Source of the DNA: Shewanella marisflavi
Lineage (GTDB): Bacteria > Pseudomonadota > Gammaproteobacteria > Enterobacterales > Shewanellaceae
Reading direction: 5' to 3'
NCBI RefSeq assembly: GCF_023283925.1
Contig: NZ_JAKIKX010000001.1
Coordinates: 682,001-746,000, forward strand
DNA length: 64,000 bases
Shown: positions 9,309-18,725 of the stretch, one piece after another
Layout: each line of letters opens with the position of its first letter
Numbering within the stretch: the first letter of the stretch is position 1
The notes under the pieces: model-generated
Database searches by the model: none
What the model was told of the DNA's origin: nothing
What the model saw: the letters and a program-made list of their open reading frames with translations, nothing else
Translations under genes and position numbers: made by a program

Positions 9309-11675
9309 TTAACGTGTCCACACCCAGTTTTCGATGTTTTCTGGGTCAACACCGTTCGCTTTAATATAGTTACGGTGATCGACTAAGCGTTGTAGCATGT
9401 CGGTGGTGATGGCCACATGTTGGGTCTCATCGATAACACCTTGCTGGAATAGCTTGTAAGCCATGTCGATAACCAAGTGGTAGCGAGAGGTACCGTTACG
9501 TACACCCATGTCGAAAGGCGTAGTGGTTGAGCCTTCTTCTTCATAGCCTTTAATGCGGAATCTGTGGCTACCTTTGTAATCAAATACCAGTTTCTTAATG
9601 GTGTTTGGATAACCATGGTAGTTAAATACTACTCCCTTATCGGCGGTGAAGATCTCATCCATCATCCAAGGTTTGCTTTGGAACTTACGGCTACCCAGGC
9701 CGCTGCTGGTCAACTCTGTTACGCTGACGAAGCGTACGCGCACTCTTGGTAACAGTTCGCGTAGGATAACCAGAGATGCCATACACTCTTGCGTGACATA
9801 GTCACCACAGCCTGCCAGCACCACATCAGGATTATCATCTGAGGCAAAATCCCACACCATGACACCATCTTTGGCCTGTTGACGTGCTTCGTCCAACGTT
9901 AGCCACTGTGGTAGTTCTTTCTTACCTGCGGCAATGATGTTGAGTTTATCGCGGTCGGCGAAGGCGCGCTCAGTGTAGACCAGTGTAGAGTTTGCATCGG
10001 CAGGTAGATAAGCCGAGATGATCTCTGGGTGTTTCTCAAGCATAGCGCCCAAGAATGATGGATTCTGGTGAGAATAACCGTTGTGATCTTGACGCTCGAG
10101 CAGTGAAGAGAGCACGACGTTACAAGCAGGAACCGGCTTACGGAAGTGTACGCCTTGGCTGGCATAGACATATTTACAGTATTGGTCGGCCATAGACGAC
10201 ACCACTTGCGAGAAGGACTCATAAGTGGGGAACATGCCGTGACGACCTGTTACTGTGTAGCCGTGCAGCATACCAAAGAGCAAGTTTTCTGATAGCAACT
10301 CGAGTACGCGGCCATCGCGAGACATATCTTCGTCCCAGCTTTCAATTGGCCATTGCCATGCACGATCTGTCTCTTCAAACACAGCCTGAAGCTGGTTAGA
10401 ATAAGTTTCATCTGGACTGAAGATACGCAGGTTACGCTGGTCTCTGTTGAGCTTGAAGGCGTCACGCATCCATTGACCCATCTTCAGCATAGAGTAACCA
10501 CGCTGGCCTCTTGGTGTTTCTGCGCCGTAGGCCAGATCTTCCAGCTTAGGATTGTTCAGTGAACGTACCACTTCACCGCCATAGCTCAAGTGTTGACGAC
10601 CACAGCAAAGCTCTTTTGGTGGGAGCAGTGATTGGATATCTTTGTCAAAGACGATCTGGTTTTGCTCGTTGATGCTATAGAGTTCACTGAACTTGTAGCT
10701 GGCAAGCCATTGATCCAGTGCTTCCAGGTGCTGTTTATCTTTAGCACACTTGTTAACGATAACCTGATGCGATTCGCAGTTACCTTCTAGCTTCTTACCG
10801 TTATCTTCGGCGACACCTGTCCAGCCTTTGGCTGTGCGCATCAGGATCACTGGCCAGCGAGGCTTAACGACATCTTCGCCACTGCGAGCTTTGGTCTGAA
10901 TCGCGTCGATCATGGCATAGGCATCATCCATGGCTTTGGTCATCTGCAGATAGACATCTTCTTCAAGATCACTGTCGACAATGATTGGATGGTAGCCAAG
11001 GCCTTTAAATTCAAGTTCAAGCTCTTCGTGGCTCATGCGACCCATACGGGTTGGGCCTGAGATCTTGTAGCCGTTAATGTGTACGATTGGCAGTACGGCA
11101 CCATTGTTGGCTGGCGAAACCAGACGGTTTGCATACCAAGATGCCGCCAATGGGCCGGTTTCAGACTCGCCGTCACCGATAAGTACGGTAGCGATTAGGT
11201 TAGGGTTATCCAGTACAGCGCCCCAGGCCACTGATAATGAGTAACCCAGTTCACCACCTTCTAGGATCTGACCCGGTGCTTCAGGGTTAGCATGTGATGG
11301 ATAACCATAGGCGGCTGAAAATTTCTTACAGATATCTTCGATACCTGTCTCGTTGTAAGGGATGGTCTCAGGATAGAAATGGCTTAACGATCCTTCCATA
11401 AACAGGTTAGCTTGCACTGCTGGGAAGCCGTGGCCTGGGCCGACAAGGTAAAGGAAAGGGCGATTGGTTTTCTTGATGAGACGATTAACGTTGGCGTAGA
11501 CGAAGTTGATACCTGGGCAAGTTCCCCAGTGACCTAGCAGTCTGGGCTTGATATCGCTATGTTCTAACGGACGTTTATGCAGAACGTTCTGCTTTAAGTA
11601 AATTTGCGAGGTAGCCAAGAAGTTGGTTGCTCTTACAAATTTCTTGAGTGCGGTGATCTCTTGCTGTTGTGACAT
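9309..11675 (-). CDS. xfp: Phosphoketolase (D-xylulose-5-P / fructose-6-P)
   Basis: A thiamine-diphosphate enzyme that splits xylulose-5-phosphate (often also fructose-6-phosphate) with inorganic phosphate, giving acetyl-phosphate and glyceraldehyde-3-phosphate (or erythrose-4-phosphate). The 788 residues match the family length. Visible are GHWGTCPGINFVYAN and the diphosphate-binding region LIGDGESETGPLAASW, plus GYSHQNPSF and the C-terminal HRFRIKGYEEEGSTTTPFDM. ATG 11675 follows GGGG and starts MSQQQEI; an upstream in-frame ATG is less likely. Single gene with its own terminator. Substrate preference cannot be read from sequence. Phosphoketolase gives a carbon-saving route from sugar phosphates to acetyl-phosphate. 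Confidence 0.95.
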   Translation of the reverse strand: MSQQQEITALKKFVRATNFLATSQIYLKQNVLHKRPLEHSDIKPRLLGHWGTCPGINFVYANVNRLIKKTNRPFLYLVGPGHGFPAVQANLFMEGSLSHFYPETIPYNETGIEDICKKFSAAYGYPSHANPEAPGQILEGGELGYSLSVAWGAVLDNPNLIATVLIGDGESETGPLAASWYANRLVSPANNGAVLPIVHINGYKISGPTRMGRMSHEELELEFKGLGYHPIIVDSDLEEDVYLQMTKAMDDAYAMIDAIQTKARSGEDVVKPRWPVILMRTAKGWTGVAEDNGKKLEGNCESHQVIVNKCAKDKQHLEALDQWLASYKFSELYSINEQNQIVFDKDIQSLLPPKELCCGRQHLSYGGEVVRSLNNPKLEDLAYGAETPRGQRGYSMLKMGQWMRDAFKLNRDQRNLRIFSPDETYSNQLQAVFEETDRAWQWPIESWDEDMSRDGRVLELLSENLLFGMLHGYTVTGRHGMFPTYESFSQVVSSMADQYCKYVYASQGVHFRKPVPACNVVLSSLLERQDHNGYSHQNPSFLGAMLEKHPEIISAYLPADANSTLVYTERAFADRDKLNIIAAGKKELPQWLTLDEARQQAKDGVMVWDFASDDNPDVVLAGCGDYVTQECMASLVILRELLPRVRVRFVSVTELTSSGLGSRKFQSKPWMMDEIFTADKGVVFNYHGYPNTIKKLVFDYKGSHRFRIKGYEEEGSTTTPFDMGVRNGTSRYHLVIDMAYKLFQQGVIDETQHVAITTDMLQRLVDHRNYIKANGVDPENIENWVWTR

Positions 11676-12101
11676 AAATAACCCCATTTATAGTAAGCAA
11701 AAAGTTAATCAAAGCTTATGTGAGGCACTATATTTGTAATTTTATTACAAAAACGTGTTCAATATCTTATTTTTGCAAAGTGATAAAATTTACAGAATGT
11801 TAAATTTTTGGTCGTAAATACTATGTTATCCACGTTAATACAGTAGCTTGTTTGTTTCTGGTTGCGTGATGCCAATGTCATGCAAATGGGTAAGCGTGAT
11901 CTATGTCACATGGTGATTTTTTGATGGTATGCTATTTTGGCGTGTCGGATTCGGCAGGCATGTTGCTTTAGCATCATGAAAGGATAATTCGAAAAGATAA
12001 TCCTGCCGAAAATATTCGATCAAATTGGGAAGGAAATTCAACAACGATGGCGACCTGTTTTACTATGGCGCCGTAAACGTCCTAAGGGTTATAGAAGTTC
12101 T
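11676..12101. other. Divergent intergenic region between xfp and the AGCS symporter gene
   Basis: About 425 bases, AT-rich next to xfp. It holds one good CRP-like site (11895-11910) and, at 12047-12076, a nine-codon frame (MATCFTMAP, stop) preceded at a long distance by AAGGAA. I see no further structure. Confidence 0.5.
11895..11910. promoter_or_regulatory. Putative CRP (cAMP receptor protein) site
   Basis: CGTGA-TCTATG-TCACA matches the TGTGA-N6-TCACA consensus at nine of ten conserved bases. It lies about 190 bases before the symporter gene and 220 before xfp, so it could act on either. Shewanella CRP is known to control carbon and anaerobic genes. Confidence 0.55.
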
Positions 12102-13580
12102 ATGTTTGAATCTGTATTAAATTTAATCGACTCTGCGATTAATGCGGTTAACGGCATGTTGTGGGGTAGCGTGCTGATTTACGTGCTGGTCGCTGCGGGC
12201 GTGTTGTTTACATTAAGATTGGGCTTTATTCAGCTCAGAATGTTTGGTCATGGCACTAAGCTAGTGTTACAGGGCCGTGAGAAAACTAACGGTATTTCAT
12301 CCTTTCAGGTGTTTTGTACCTCTATGGCTGCAAGGGTGGGTACCGGAAACATGGCCGGTGTGGCCGTGGCGATCACTGTCGGTGGTGCGGGTGCCGTTTT
12401 TTGGATGTGGCTCATTGCGTTGCTGGGGATGGCGACCGCCTTTATTGAATCAACCTTAGCACAAGTCTATAAAATCAAAGACAGCGATGGCCAGTATCGT
12501 GGTGGTCCTGCTTACTATATGGAAAAAGGCTTAGGTAAGCGTTGGATGGGAACTCTGTTTTCTATTTTGCTGATCATTGCCTTCGGTTTTGCCTTTAACG
12601 CCGCCCAGGCTAATACCATGACAGACGCGCTTAACAATGCCTTTGGTTTCGATAAGACCATGGTTGGCTTAGTCATAGTTGCTGCATCGGCCTATATCAT
12701 TAGCGGAGGCCTTAAGAAAGTGGCTAAGGCTTCTGAGCTTATCGTGCCTATCATGGCGGTGGCTTATCTGGCGATTGCGCTGGTGGTGCTTGCGATGAAC
12801 ATTGAGCAAGTTCCTGCGGCGATTGCCTACATAGTAAAAAGTGCTTTTGGTTGGGAAGAAGCCGCCGGCGGTGCGATGGGCGCTATGATGGCGGGTATCG
12901 CCCGGGGGCTATTTTCAAACGAAGCCGGTATGGGTAGCGCAGCCAACATTGCAGCATCGGCTTCGCCGAATCCTAATCACCCGGCATCACAGGGCTTTGT
13001 GCAGATGATAGGGGTCTTTGTTGATACTATCGTGATCTGTAGCGCAACGGCAGCCATTATCTTGCTGTCCGGAGTGTTAGATGCGCCTGGCGAGCAGAAA
13101 GGCATAGGCTTGCTGCAGCTAGCCTTGACCAATGAAGTGGGTGGATGGGCCGCCTATTTTGTGGCATTTGCGATTATCTTATTCTGTTTCTCCTCGATCA
13201 TTGCTAACTATAGTTATGCCGAGAGCAACATCCTGTTCCTCAGTAAGAGTAAGAAGATACTGTATAGCTTCCGTGTTGCAGTGCTAGCTATGGTTATGGC
13301 GGGCTCCGTTGCTTCACTGCAGTTGGTATGGAACTTTGCCGACGTGTCTATGGGCTTGATGGCGCTGGTCAACATTGCTGCGATTGTCATGCTCTCTAAG
13401 GTCGCCTATGCGGTGATTAAAGATTACGAAGTACAGCTGAAGGCAGGCAAGGTGCCTACCTTTGATGCGGCGCAGTTCCCAGAGTTAAATGGGCTCGATG
13501 AGCAGATCTGGAAAGGTAAGCCTAACGCGGCGGTACTGACTAAAGATCAAGATAAGTCGATAGCCGTGCCTGAGGTGTAG
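12102..13580 (+). CDS. Alanine/glycine:cation symporter (AGCS family)
   Basis: A 492-residue inner membrane protein of the sodium:alanine/glycine symporter family, with about 10-11 hydrophobic segments. Family signatures are SFQVFCTSMAARVGTGNMAG, GGPAYYMEKGLG, IARGLFSNEAGMGSAANIAA and NYSYAESNILFLS. It imports small amino acids with Na+ (or H+). No strong ribosome binding site precedes the ATG at 12102, so the start is chosen from homology to the family N-terminus (short amphipathic segment, then IYVLVAAGVLFTLRLGF). Single gene, terminated at 13625-13657, with a possible CRP site upstream. Confidence 0.93.
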   Translation: MFESVLNLIDSAINAVNGMLWGSVLIYVLVAAGVLFTLRLGFIQLRMFGHGTKLVLQGREKTNGISSFQVFCTSMAARVGTGNMAGVAVAITVGGAGAVFWMWLIALLGMATAFIESTLAQVYKIKDSDGQYRGGPAYYMEKGLGKRWMGTLFSILLIIAFGFAFNAAQANTMTDALNNAFGFDKTMVGLVIVAASAYIISGGLKKVAKASELIVPIMAVAYLAIALVVLAMNIEQVPAAIAYIVKSAFGWEEAAGGAMGAMMAGIARGLFSNEAGMGSAANIAASASPNPNHPASQGFVQMIGVFVDTIVICSATAAIILLSGVLDAPGEQKGIGLLQLALTNEVGGWAAYFVAFAIILFCFSSIIANYSYAESNILFLSKSKKILYSFRVAVLAMVMAGSVASLQLVWNFADVSMGLMALVNIAAIVMLSKVAYAVIKDYEVQLKAGKVPTFDAAQFPELNGLDEQIWKGKPNAAVLTKDQDKSIAVPEV

Positions 13581-13624
13581 GCTAATACCTCGACGCTAAT
13601 AGCCAATATCTATTAGTACCATCT

Positions 13625-13657
13625 AAAAAACCACGTCCTATGGGCGTGGTTTTTTTA
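13625..13657 (+). terminator. Terminator of the symporter gene
   Basis: Stem AAAACCACG ... CGTGGTTTT followed by a run of T. Confidence 0.85.
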
Positions 13658-13711
13658 TGTCAGCGTCAGTATGATAGACATCTCGTTGATCGTTAGAAAT
13701 AAGGACAATTT

Positions 13712-14488
13712 ATGCTGATTTTAGTCTCTCCGGCTAAAACCCTGGATTATGAAACACCAGCAAGTACTCAAACCTTTACCATGCCGACACTGCTTGAGCA
13801 CAGTGAAGCGCTGATCGAGGTATGTCGAGAGCTAACACCAGCAGATATCGCCTCTTTAATGAAGGTAAGTGACAAGATAGCCGGTTTGAATGCGGCGCGT
13901 TTTGCCGAGTGGAACAAGGATTTTAATCTGGACAATGCTAAACAGGCCTTGTTTGCATTTCGTGGCGATGTTTATACCGGACTGGATGCCGATACTTTGT
14001 CGGCGCAAAGTCTTGAACGAGCACAAAAGCATTTACGTATCTTATCTGGCTTGTACGGCTTGCTACGCCCATTGGATCTGATGCAGGCTTATCGACTGGA
14101 GATGGGCACTAAGCTGGCAAACCCAAGAGGAGCGAACTTGTATCAGTTTTGGGGCGATATTGTCACCACAGAGGTCAATAAAGCCCTTGCCGAGCAGGGG
14201 GATGACATTCTGGTCAATCTTGCTTCAAATGAATATTTTAAGGCGGTTAAGCCTAAGCAGATCCAAGGTCAGGTGATAACGCCTATTTTCAAGGATAAGA
14301 AGAATGGCCAGTACAAGGTCATTAGTTTCTTCGCAAAGAAGGCGCGCGGCATGATGGTGCGTTATATGCTGGACAATAATGTCAGCCGTTATGAAGATCT
14401 CCTTAAGTTTGATATGGCCGGCTACTATTACAGTGAAGCGGATTCAGGCGTTAATGAGCCTGTATTCCTCAGAGAAGAGCAAGCCTAG
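13712..14488 (+). CDS. yaaA: Peroxide stress protein YaaA
   Basis: A 258-residue cytoplasmic protein of the YaaA/DUF328 family. It begins with the family signature [16 protein letters not shown] and contains [18 protein letters not shown] and [13 protein letters not shown]. In E. coli YaaA limits intracellular free iron during hydrogen peroxide stress and has a DNA-binding fold. AAGGAC lies seven bases upstream of the ATG. It appears monocistronic, with a terminator 30 bases downstream. Confidence 0.95.
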   Translation: MLILVSPAKTLDYETPASTQTFTMPTLLEHSEALIEVCRELTPADIASLMKVSDKIAGLNAARFAEWNKDFNLDNAKQALFAFRGDVYTGLDADTLSAQSLERAQKHLRILSGLYGLLRPLDLMQAYRLEMGTKLANPRGANLYQFWGDIVTTEVNKALAEQGDDILVNLASNEYFKAVKPKQIQGQVITPIFKDKKNGQYKVISFFAKKARGMMVRYMLDNNVSRYEDLLKFDMAGYYYSEADSGVNEPVFLREEQA

Positions 14489-14521
14489 CGAATGCCAGAG
14501 CCACAACGGCTCAACCCCATG

Positions 14522-14549
14522 AAAAAAGCAGCCATCGGCTGCTTTTTTT
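14522..14549 (+). terminator. Terminator of yaaA
   Basis: Stem AAAAGCAGCC / GGCTGCTTTT followed by T run. Confidence 0.85.
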
Positions 14550-14596
14550 GTCTGAAACTAAGGTTGGAATTTAGACTATCGCTTAACTGAGATTGT

Positions 14597-16003
14597 CTAC
14601 TTGGTCTTAGACGTTAGCGGTCTAAGCTCAATCTCTGATTGCGCCATCAGGTAAGCAAACTGCGCATAGGCGGCGGCATTTTGTGCCAGGGCCTTGGGAT
14701 CGATTTTGTCTAAGGTATCGTTTGGCGTGTGGTGATAGTCAAAGTAATCGGTGCCATCTTGTCTAAGTGATGCGACCGGAACGCCATGGTTAGGCAGCAT
14801 AGAGACATCGGGCCCGCCTGAAGCCTGGTTGTTACCCATGGCAACGCCGTTGGCTTGCATTGAGGCTGTATGGGCTTGTATGGCCGCAAAGGCGCTGTCA
14901 GCGACGTTAAAGTCTAGCTGGTAGATATATCCTGCGCCGAAGTCAGATTCGGCGGCAATATAGTGTTTATCCAGCTCATGTTGATGTGCTTTAGCGTAGC
15001 TCTTACCACCAATCAACCCCAACTCTTCTGCGGCATAGAGTACAACCCGAACCGTGCGGGCTGGCCGTTGTGGTAGCTGGGAGATAAGATGCCCAGCCGT
15101 AGTGACAATTGCGACACCAGCACCATCATCAATAGCCCCCGTGCCTTCGTCCCATGAGTCCAGGTGCGCGCCGATAAGCACTATTTCATCAGGTTTACTG
15201 CTGCCAGTGACTTCGGCGATAACATTATATGAGGTGGCATAGCCCAGGTTTTTAGGGGTCAGCTTAAGGTGGAGTATGACATTGGGATCGCGCTTTAGCA
15301 TCAAGGCAATGAGATCGGCATCGGGGTTAGACATAGCGGCCGCAGGGATCTTCTCAACCCCTTCTTGGTAACGCATCATACCCGTGTGTGCCATCCTGTC
15401 ATGATCTGTGCCGATAGAGCGAATGACAATGGCCAGGGCGCCCTTTTCGGCTGCGGCAATGGCGCCGCGTGAACGACCACCAACTGTGATGCCATAGCCT
15501 TTACCTGTCTTAAACCTAGGGGTGATGTGATCGATAAACACGATTTTCCCCGATACCTGGCTAGGCTCGGCGAGTTTTAGCGCTTCAAGGGACTCAAAGC
15601 GTACGATAGGGGCATTGATGCCTTCTTCTGGCGTGCCCACACTGCCACCGAGGGCTGTGATCACTAAAGGTTGGGCGAAAGGGGAGACAATGCTGGCCTT
15701 AGCCTCTCCACGTTGCCAGACGGGAACCTTAACGGCTTCTTTATAGACCTTGTCAAAACCGAGTGAGTTAAGCTTGTTCTCGGCCCACTGAACGGCGATT
15801 AGGTCTTTCTCGCTACCAGCGAGTCTTGGGCCAACCTCAACCGTCAATGACTCGACAATATCGTAAGATAAGCTGGACTCGAGTGCTTTTTGTTGTAGTT
15901 GCGCGCTAACATTTTGATTTGTGTCTGCTGTTGTCGTGCTTTGACAACCTACTAGCCCGGTAAAAAAGAGGGTGAATAAGAGAGGGAGAGGGGAGCTTTT
16001 CAT
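14597..16003 (-). CDS. M28-family zinc peptidase lipoprotein with PA domain
   Basis: A 468-residue secreted aminopeptidase or carboxypeptidase-like protein. A lipobox LVGC puts the lipidated cysteine at residue 20, so it is membrane-anchored outside the cytoplasm. A protease-associated insert (about 130-250) contains GGRSRGAIAAAEKGALAIVIRS-like sequence. The M28 catalytic part has di-zinc ligands in GAHLDSWDEGTGAIDDGAG (His, Asp), AAEELGLIGG (catalytic Glu), ESDFGAG (Asp) and DYHHTPNDTLD (His). AAAGGAAACTC precedes the ATG. It faces yaaA and diverges from an ArsR gene. It likely processes extracellular peptides; the substrate is unknown. Confidence 0.9.
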   Translation of the reverse strand: MKSSPLPLLFTLFFTGLVGCQSTTTADTNQNVSAQLQQKALESSLSYDIVESLTVEVGPRLAGSEKDLIAVQWAENKLNSLGFDKVYKEAVKVPVWQRGEAKASIVSPFAQPLVITALGGSVGTPEEGINAPIVRFESLEALKLAEPSQVSGKIVFIDHITPRFKTGKGYGITVGGRSRGAIAAAEKGALAIVIRSIGTDHDRMAHTGMMRYQEGVEKIPAAAMSNPDADLIALMLKRDPNVILHLKLTPKNLGYATSYNVIAEVTGSSKPDEIVLIGAHLDSWDEGTGAIDDGAGVAIVTTAGHLISQLPQRPARTVRVVLYAAEELGLIGGKSYAKAHQHELDKHYIAAESDFGAGYIYQLDFNVADSAFAAIQAHTASMQANGVAMGNNQASGGPDVSMLPNHGVPVASLRQDGTDYFDYHHTPNDTLDKIDPKALAQNAAAYAQFAYLMAQSEIELRPLTSKTK

Positions 16004-16138
16004 GAGTTTCCTTTATTTTTATTACGTATGTCCCATTTTTGAAAACAATCTAGCAAAAAGTGTGCTTTATGTCCCGACTATATCTTTAAGTCAACGCTAT
16101 ATTAGTGCCGGGGTTTGTTTTAGGAGAAATTGCTCGTA

Positions 16139-16435
16139 ATGAATATAGAATTGATGCAGCAACGAGCGGATAATGCTGTTGTATTGCTAAAGGCTCTGGC
16201 AAATGAACGCCGACTGTTCATCTTATGCTACTTGTTGAGCGAAGGTGAGATGTGTGTCGGTGAGATGAATAAAAAGCTCGGGCTTAGCCAATCTGCGCTA
16301 TCGCAACACTTAGCATGGCTTCGTAAAGACAACTTAGTTGAAACGCGAAAAGAAGCGCAAACGGTATTTTATTCGCTAAAAAGCAAGGAAGTATCCGAGA
16401 TTATTAAGTTACTCAATACCATCTATTGCCACTAG
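16139..16435 (+). CDS. ArsR-family winged-helix transcription regulator
   Basis: A 98-residue regulator with the ArsR fold: LKALANERRLFILCYLL, then GEMCVGEMNKKLGLSQSALSQHLAWLRKDNLV as the recognition helix region, then the wing ARTV-like REAQTVFYSL. The CVG motif resembles the metal-binding ELCVCDL box of metal sensors, but only one cysteine is conserved there. Other members of this shape (BigR/SqrR type) sense sulfide or redox state. ATG 16139 is preferred; a TTG at 16130 is too close to TAGGAG (16121-16126). The gene stands alone, with a terminator downstream and the divergent M28 peptidase upstream. Confidence 0.88.
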   Translation: MNIELMQQRADNAVVLLKALANERRLFILCYLLSEGEMCVGEMNKKLGLSQSALSQHLAWLRKDNLVETRKEAQTVFYSLKSKEVSEIIKLLNTIYCH

Positions 16436-16460
16436 GTAGAGATGATATAGTGCAGGGAGA

Positions 16461-16496
16461 AAAGCTGATAGGCAGTATGCTGTCAGCTTTTTTTTT
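16461..16496 (+). terminator. Terminator of the ArsR-family gene
   Basis: Stem AAAGCTGA ... TCAGCTTT followed by nine T residues. Confidence 0.8.
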
Positions 16497-16545
16497 CGGG
16501 CGCGAGATTGAGCGGCTTTTAGCAGCCCCACTATATTTTAGATAC

Positions 16546-16573
16546 AAAAAAACCGGCCTAAGCCGGTTTTTTT
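16546..16573 (-). terminator. Terminator of rpsT
   Basis: Stem AAAAACCGGC / GCCGGTTTTT with T run on the minus strand, 14 bases past the rpsT stop. Confidence 0.85.
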
Positions 16574-16586
16574 ATATCGCGACAGA

Positions 16587-16853
16587 TTAAGCAGCCAGTG
16601 CTTTGATCTTAGCGTTTAGACGAGCCTTATGACGAGCAGCTTTATTCTTGTGAATAAGGCCTTTAGTCGCCATACGGTCAACAATTGGTTGTGCAGCATT
16701 GAATGCTTCAGTTGCCGCTTTGTGATCGCCAGTGTTGATCGCAGCGATAACTTTCTTAACGTAAGAACGTAGCATAGAACGACGGCTAGCGTTGTGCTGA
16801 CGACGTTTTTCAGATTGAAGCGCGCGCTTCTTTGCAGACTTGCTATTAGCCAA
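16587..16853 (-). CDS. rpsT: 30S ribosomal protein S20
   Basis: An 88-residue basic protein beginning [18 protein letters not shown], the conserved S20 N-terminus, and ending KIKALAA. It binds 16S rRNA early in small-subunit assembly. The start codon is TTG (minus strand, 16851-16853) with AGGAG seven bases upstream. E. coli rpsT also uses UUG, where the weak start takes part in autoregulation, so conservation of the rare start here is likely functional. It diverges from murJ, as in other gammaproteobacteria. Confidence 0.97.
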   Translation of the reverse strand: MANSKSAKKRALQSEKRRQHNASRRSMLRSYVKKVIAAINTGDHKAATEAFNAAQPIVDRMATKGLIHKNKAARHKARLNAKIKALAA

Positions 16854-17100
16854 GGTGCAACTCCTAAAAGGGTTAGATATTTTTAAAGGTCGAGGAATAT
16901 GCCTTTTTTTAGTCAGTTTGTCAATGACAATGATCGGATCTTTATCTTAAAGATAAATAATCAGAGCAGACTTGGCGTTCTTCAACCTAACTCGTGTAAT
17001 ATGGTGCGCAATTCTAGCAGTATTTGCTGCTTGGTGACAGGGGGTAAGTCGACTTTTTAACTTGCTCGACACACCTGTGGTGCTCGTTTCAGGGGGAGCT

Positions 17101-18660
17101 TTGAGCAAGAAACTTTTTAAGTCAGGCATGATCGTGAGTGCTATGACGCTGATTTCTCGTGTTTTAGGTTTAGTGAGAGACGTTGTAATTGCAAACCTAA
17201 TGGGGGCTGGGAGCAGCGCAGACGTTTTCTTTTTCGCTAATAAAATTCCTAATTTTTTACGTCGACTATTTGCCGAAGGAGCATTCGCTCAAGCGTTCGT
17301 GCCTGTATTAACCGAATACCAAGAGAAGCATGATGACGAGGCGGTAAGGCTGTTGCTGGCTAAAGTGGCCGGCACGCTCGGAGTAGTAGTGACCCTGGTG
17401 ACCTTGATTGGAGTGATCGCCTCTCCGGTATTGACGGCGCTATTTGGTGGCGGCTGGTTTTTGGCTTGGTTGAACGATGAGCCCAATGGTCAAAAATTTG
17501 AGCTAGCCTCGCTGATGCTGAAGATCACCTTTCCTTACCTCTGGTTTATTACCTTTACTGCGCTGGCCGGATCTATCCTAAATACTCGGGGGCGGTTTGC
17601 CGTGTCGGCTTTTACGCCGGTATTTTTGAATGTAGCAATTATCAGCGCTGCCATTTTCCTGGCCCCCAGGCTCGAACAGCCGGAAATAGGCTTGGCGTGG
17701 GGCGTCTTTGCTGGTGGTTTAATTCAGTTTCTGTTTCAAATTCCATTCTTGATGCGAGAAAAGGCTTTGGTTAAGCCCTCGTGGGGATGGCATCATCCCG
17801 GCGTGGTGAAGATTCGCACCTTGATGCTGCCGGCGCTGTTTGGGGTGTCGGTGTCGCAAATCAATCTACTGCTCGATACTTTTATCGCCAGTTTCTTGAT
17901 GACAGGCTCGATCAGTTGGCTCTATTACTCTGACCGTTTGTTGGAGTTTCCCTTGGGCTTGTTTGGTATCGCGATTGCGACTGTGATCTTACCCGCGCTG
18001 TCGAAGAAATATGTAAATGCCGAGGGAGATGGCTTTGCCAAGACTATGGACTGGGGCATTAAAGCGATATTACTGATGGGCGTACCAGCGATGTGCGGCT
18101 TGATTTTGTTAGCCAAGCCTATGCTGATGGTGCTGTTTATGCGCGGCGCCTTTACTGTCGATGATGTCTATATGGCCTCATACAGTTTGATGGCTTATGG
18201 GTCGGGACTGTTAAGTTTCATGCTGATTAAAGTGTTAGCGCCTGGGTATTACTCTCGTCAGGATACTAAGACGCCCGTGCGTTATGGCATTATCGCCATG
18301 GTGAGCAACATGGTGTTTAATCTTATCTTTGTATTTCCCTTTGGCTATGTGGGATTGGCGATTGCGACCTCTCTGTCGGCGCTGCTTAATGCTTGTTTGC
18401 TCTATCGCGGTTTACATCGCGCCGGTGTTTATCAAGTGCCAAAGCAAACCTTTGTCTTTATGGGTAAAACCATTACCGCCGCAGTGCTAATGATGTCGGT
18501 GCTCTATTACTTGATGCCGAGCATGGACGACTGGTTGAATTTTACCTTTGTGGGACGGGCGACAGAACTGGCCTTGTTGATCGGTTCGGGGGCTGTGGTG
18601 TACCTGTTGGTTATGTTATTGTTAGGAATTCGCCCTTGGAGGATGAAAGCTGGCTTTTGA
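17101..18660 (+). CDS. murJ: Lipid II flippase MurJ
   Basis: A 519-residue polytopic inner membrane protein (MVF/MOP superfamily, about 14 hydrophobic segments) that flips lipid II across the membrane for peptidoglycan synthesis. It starts MSKKLFKSGMIVSAMTLISR and contains the family hallmarks RVLGLVRDVVIANLMG, FRRLFAEGAFAQAFVPVL-like sequence and a central basic groove. I chose TTG 17101, preceded by AGGGGG, over another in-frame TTG at 17062, because it matches the family N-terminus. It is followed by ribF and ileS as in related genomes. Confidence 0.95.
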   Translation: MSKKLFKSGMIVSAMTLISRVLGLVRDVVIANLMGAGSSADVFFFANKIPNFLRRLFAEGAFAQAFVPVLTEYQEKHDDEAVRLLLAKVAGTLGVVVTLVTLIGVIASPVLTALFGGGWFLAWLNDEPNGQKFELASLMLKITFPYLWFITFTALAGSILNTRGRFAVSAFTPVFLNVAIISAAIFLAPRLEQPEIGLAWGVFAGGLIQFLFQIPFLMREKALVKPSWGWHHPGVVKIRTLMLPALFGVSVSQINLLLDTFIASFLMTGSISWLYYSDRLLEFPLGLFGIAIATVILPALSKKYVNAEGDGFAKTMDWGIKAILLMGVPAMCGLILLAKPMLMVLFMRGAFTVDDVYMASYSLMAYGSGLLSFMLIKVLAPGYYSRQDTKTPVRYGIIAMVSNMVFNLIFVFPFGYVGLAIATSLSALLNACLLYRGLHRAGVYQVPKQTFVFMGKTITAAVLMMSVLYYLMPSMDDWLNFTFVGRATELALLIGSGAVVYLLVMLLLGIRPWRMKAGF

Positions 18661-18725
18661 GTGCTGATTATCCTTCTCAGCTAGTATATAATCCGCGAAC
18701 TTATGCTTGCTAGTTATTGAATGTA

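Noticed and set aside
12047..12076. Nine-codon frame MATCFTMAP before the symporter gene, possible leader peptide
   Set aside because: Too short, with the ribosome binding site 13 bases away and no attenuator hairpin after it.
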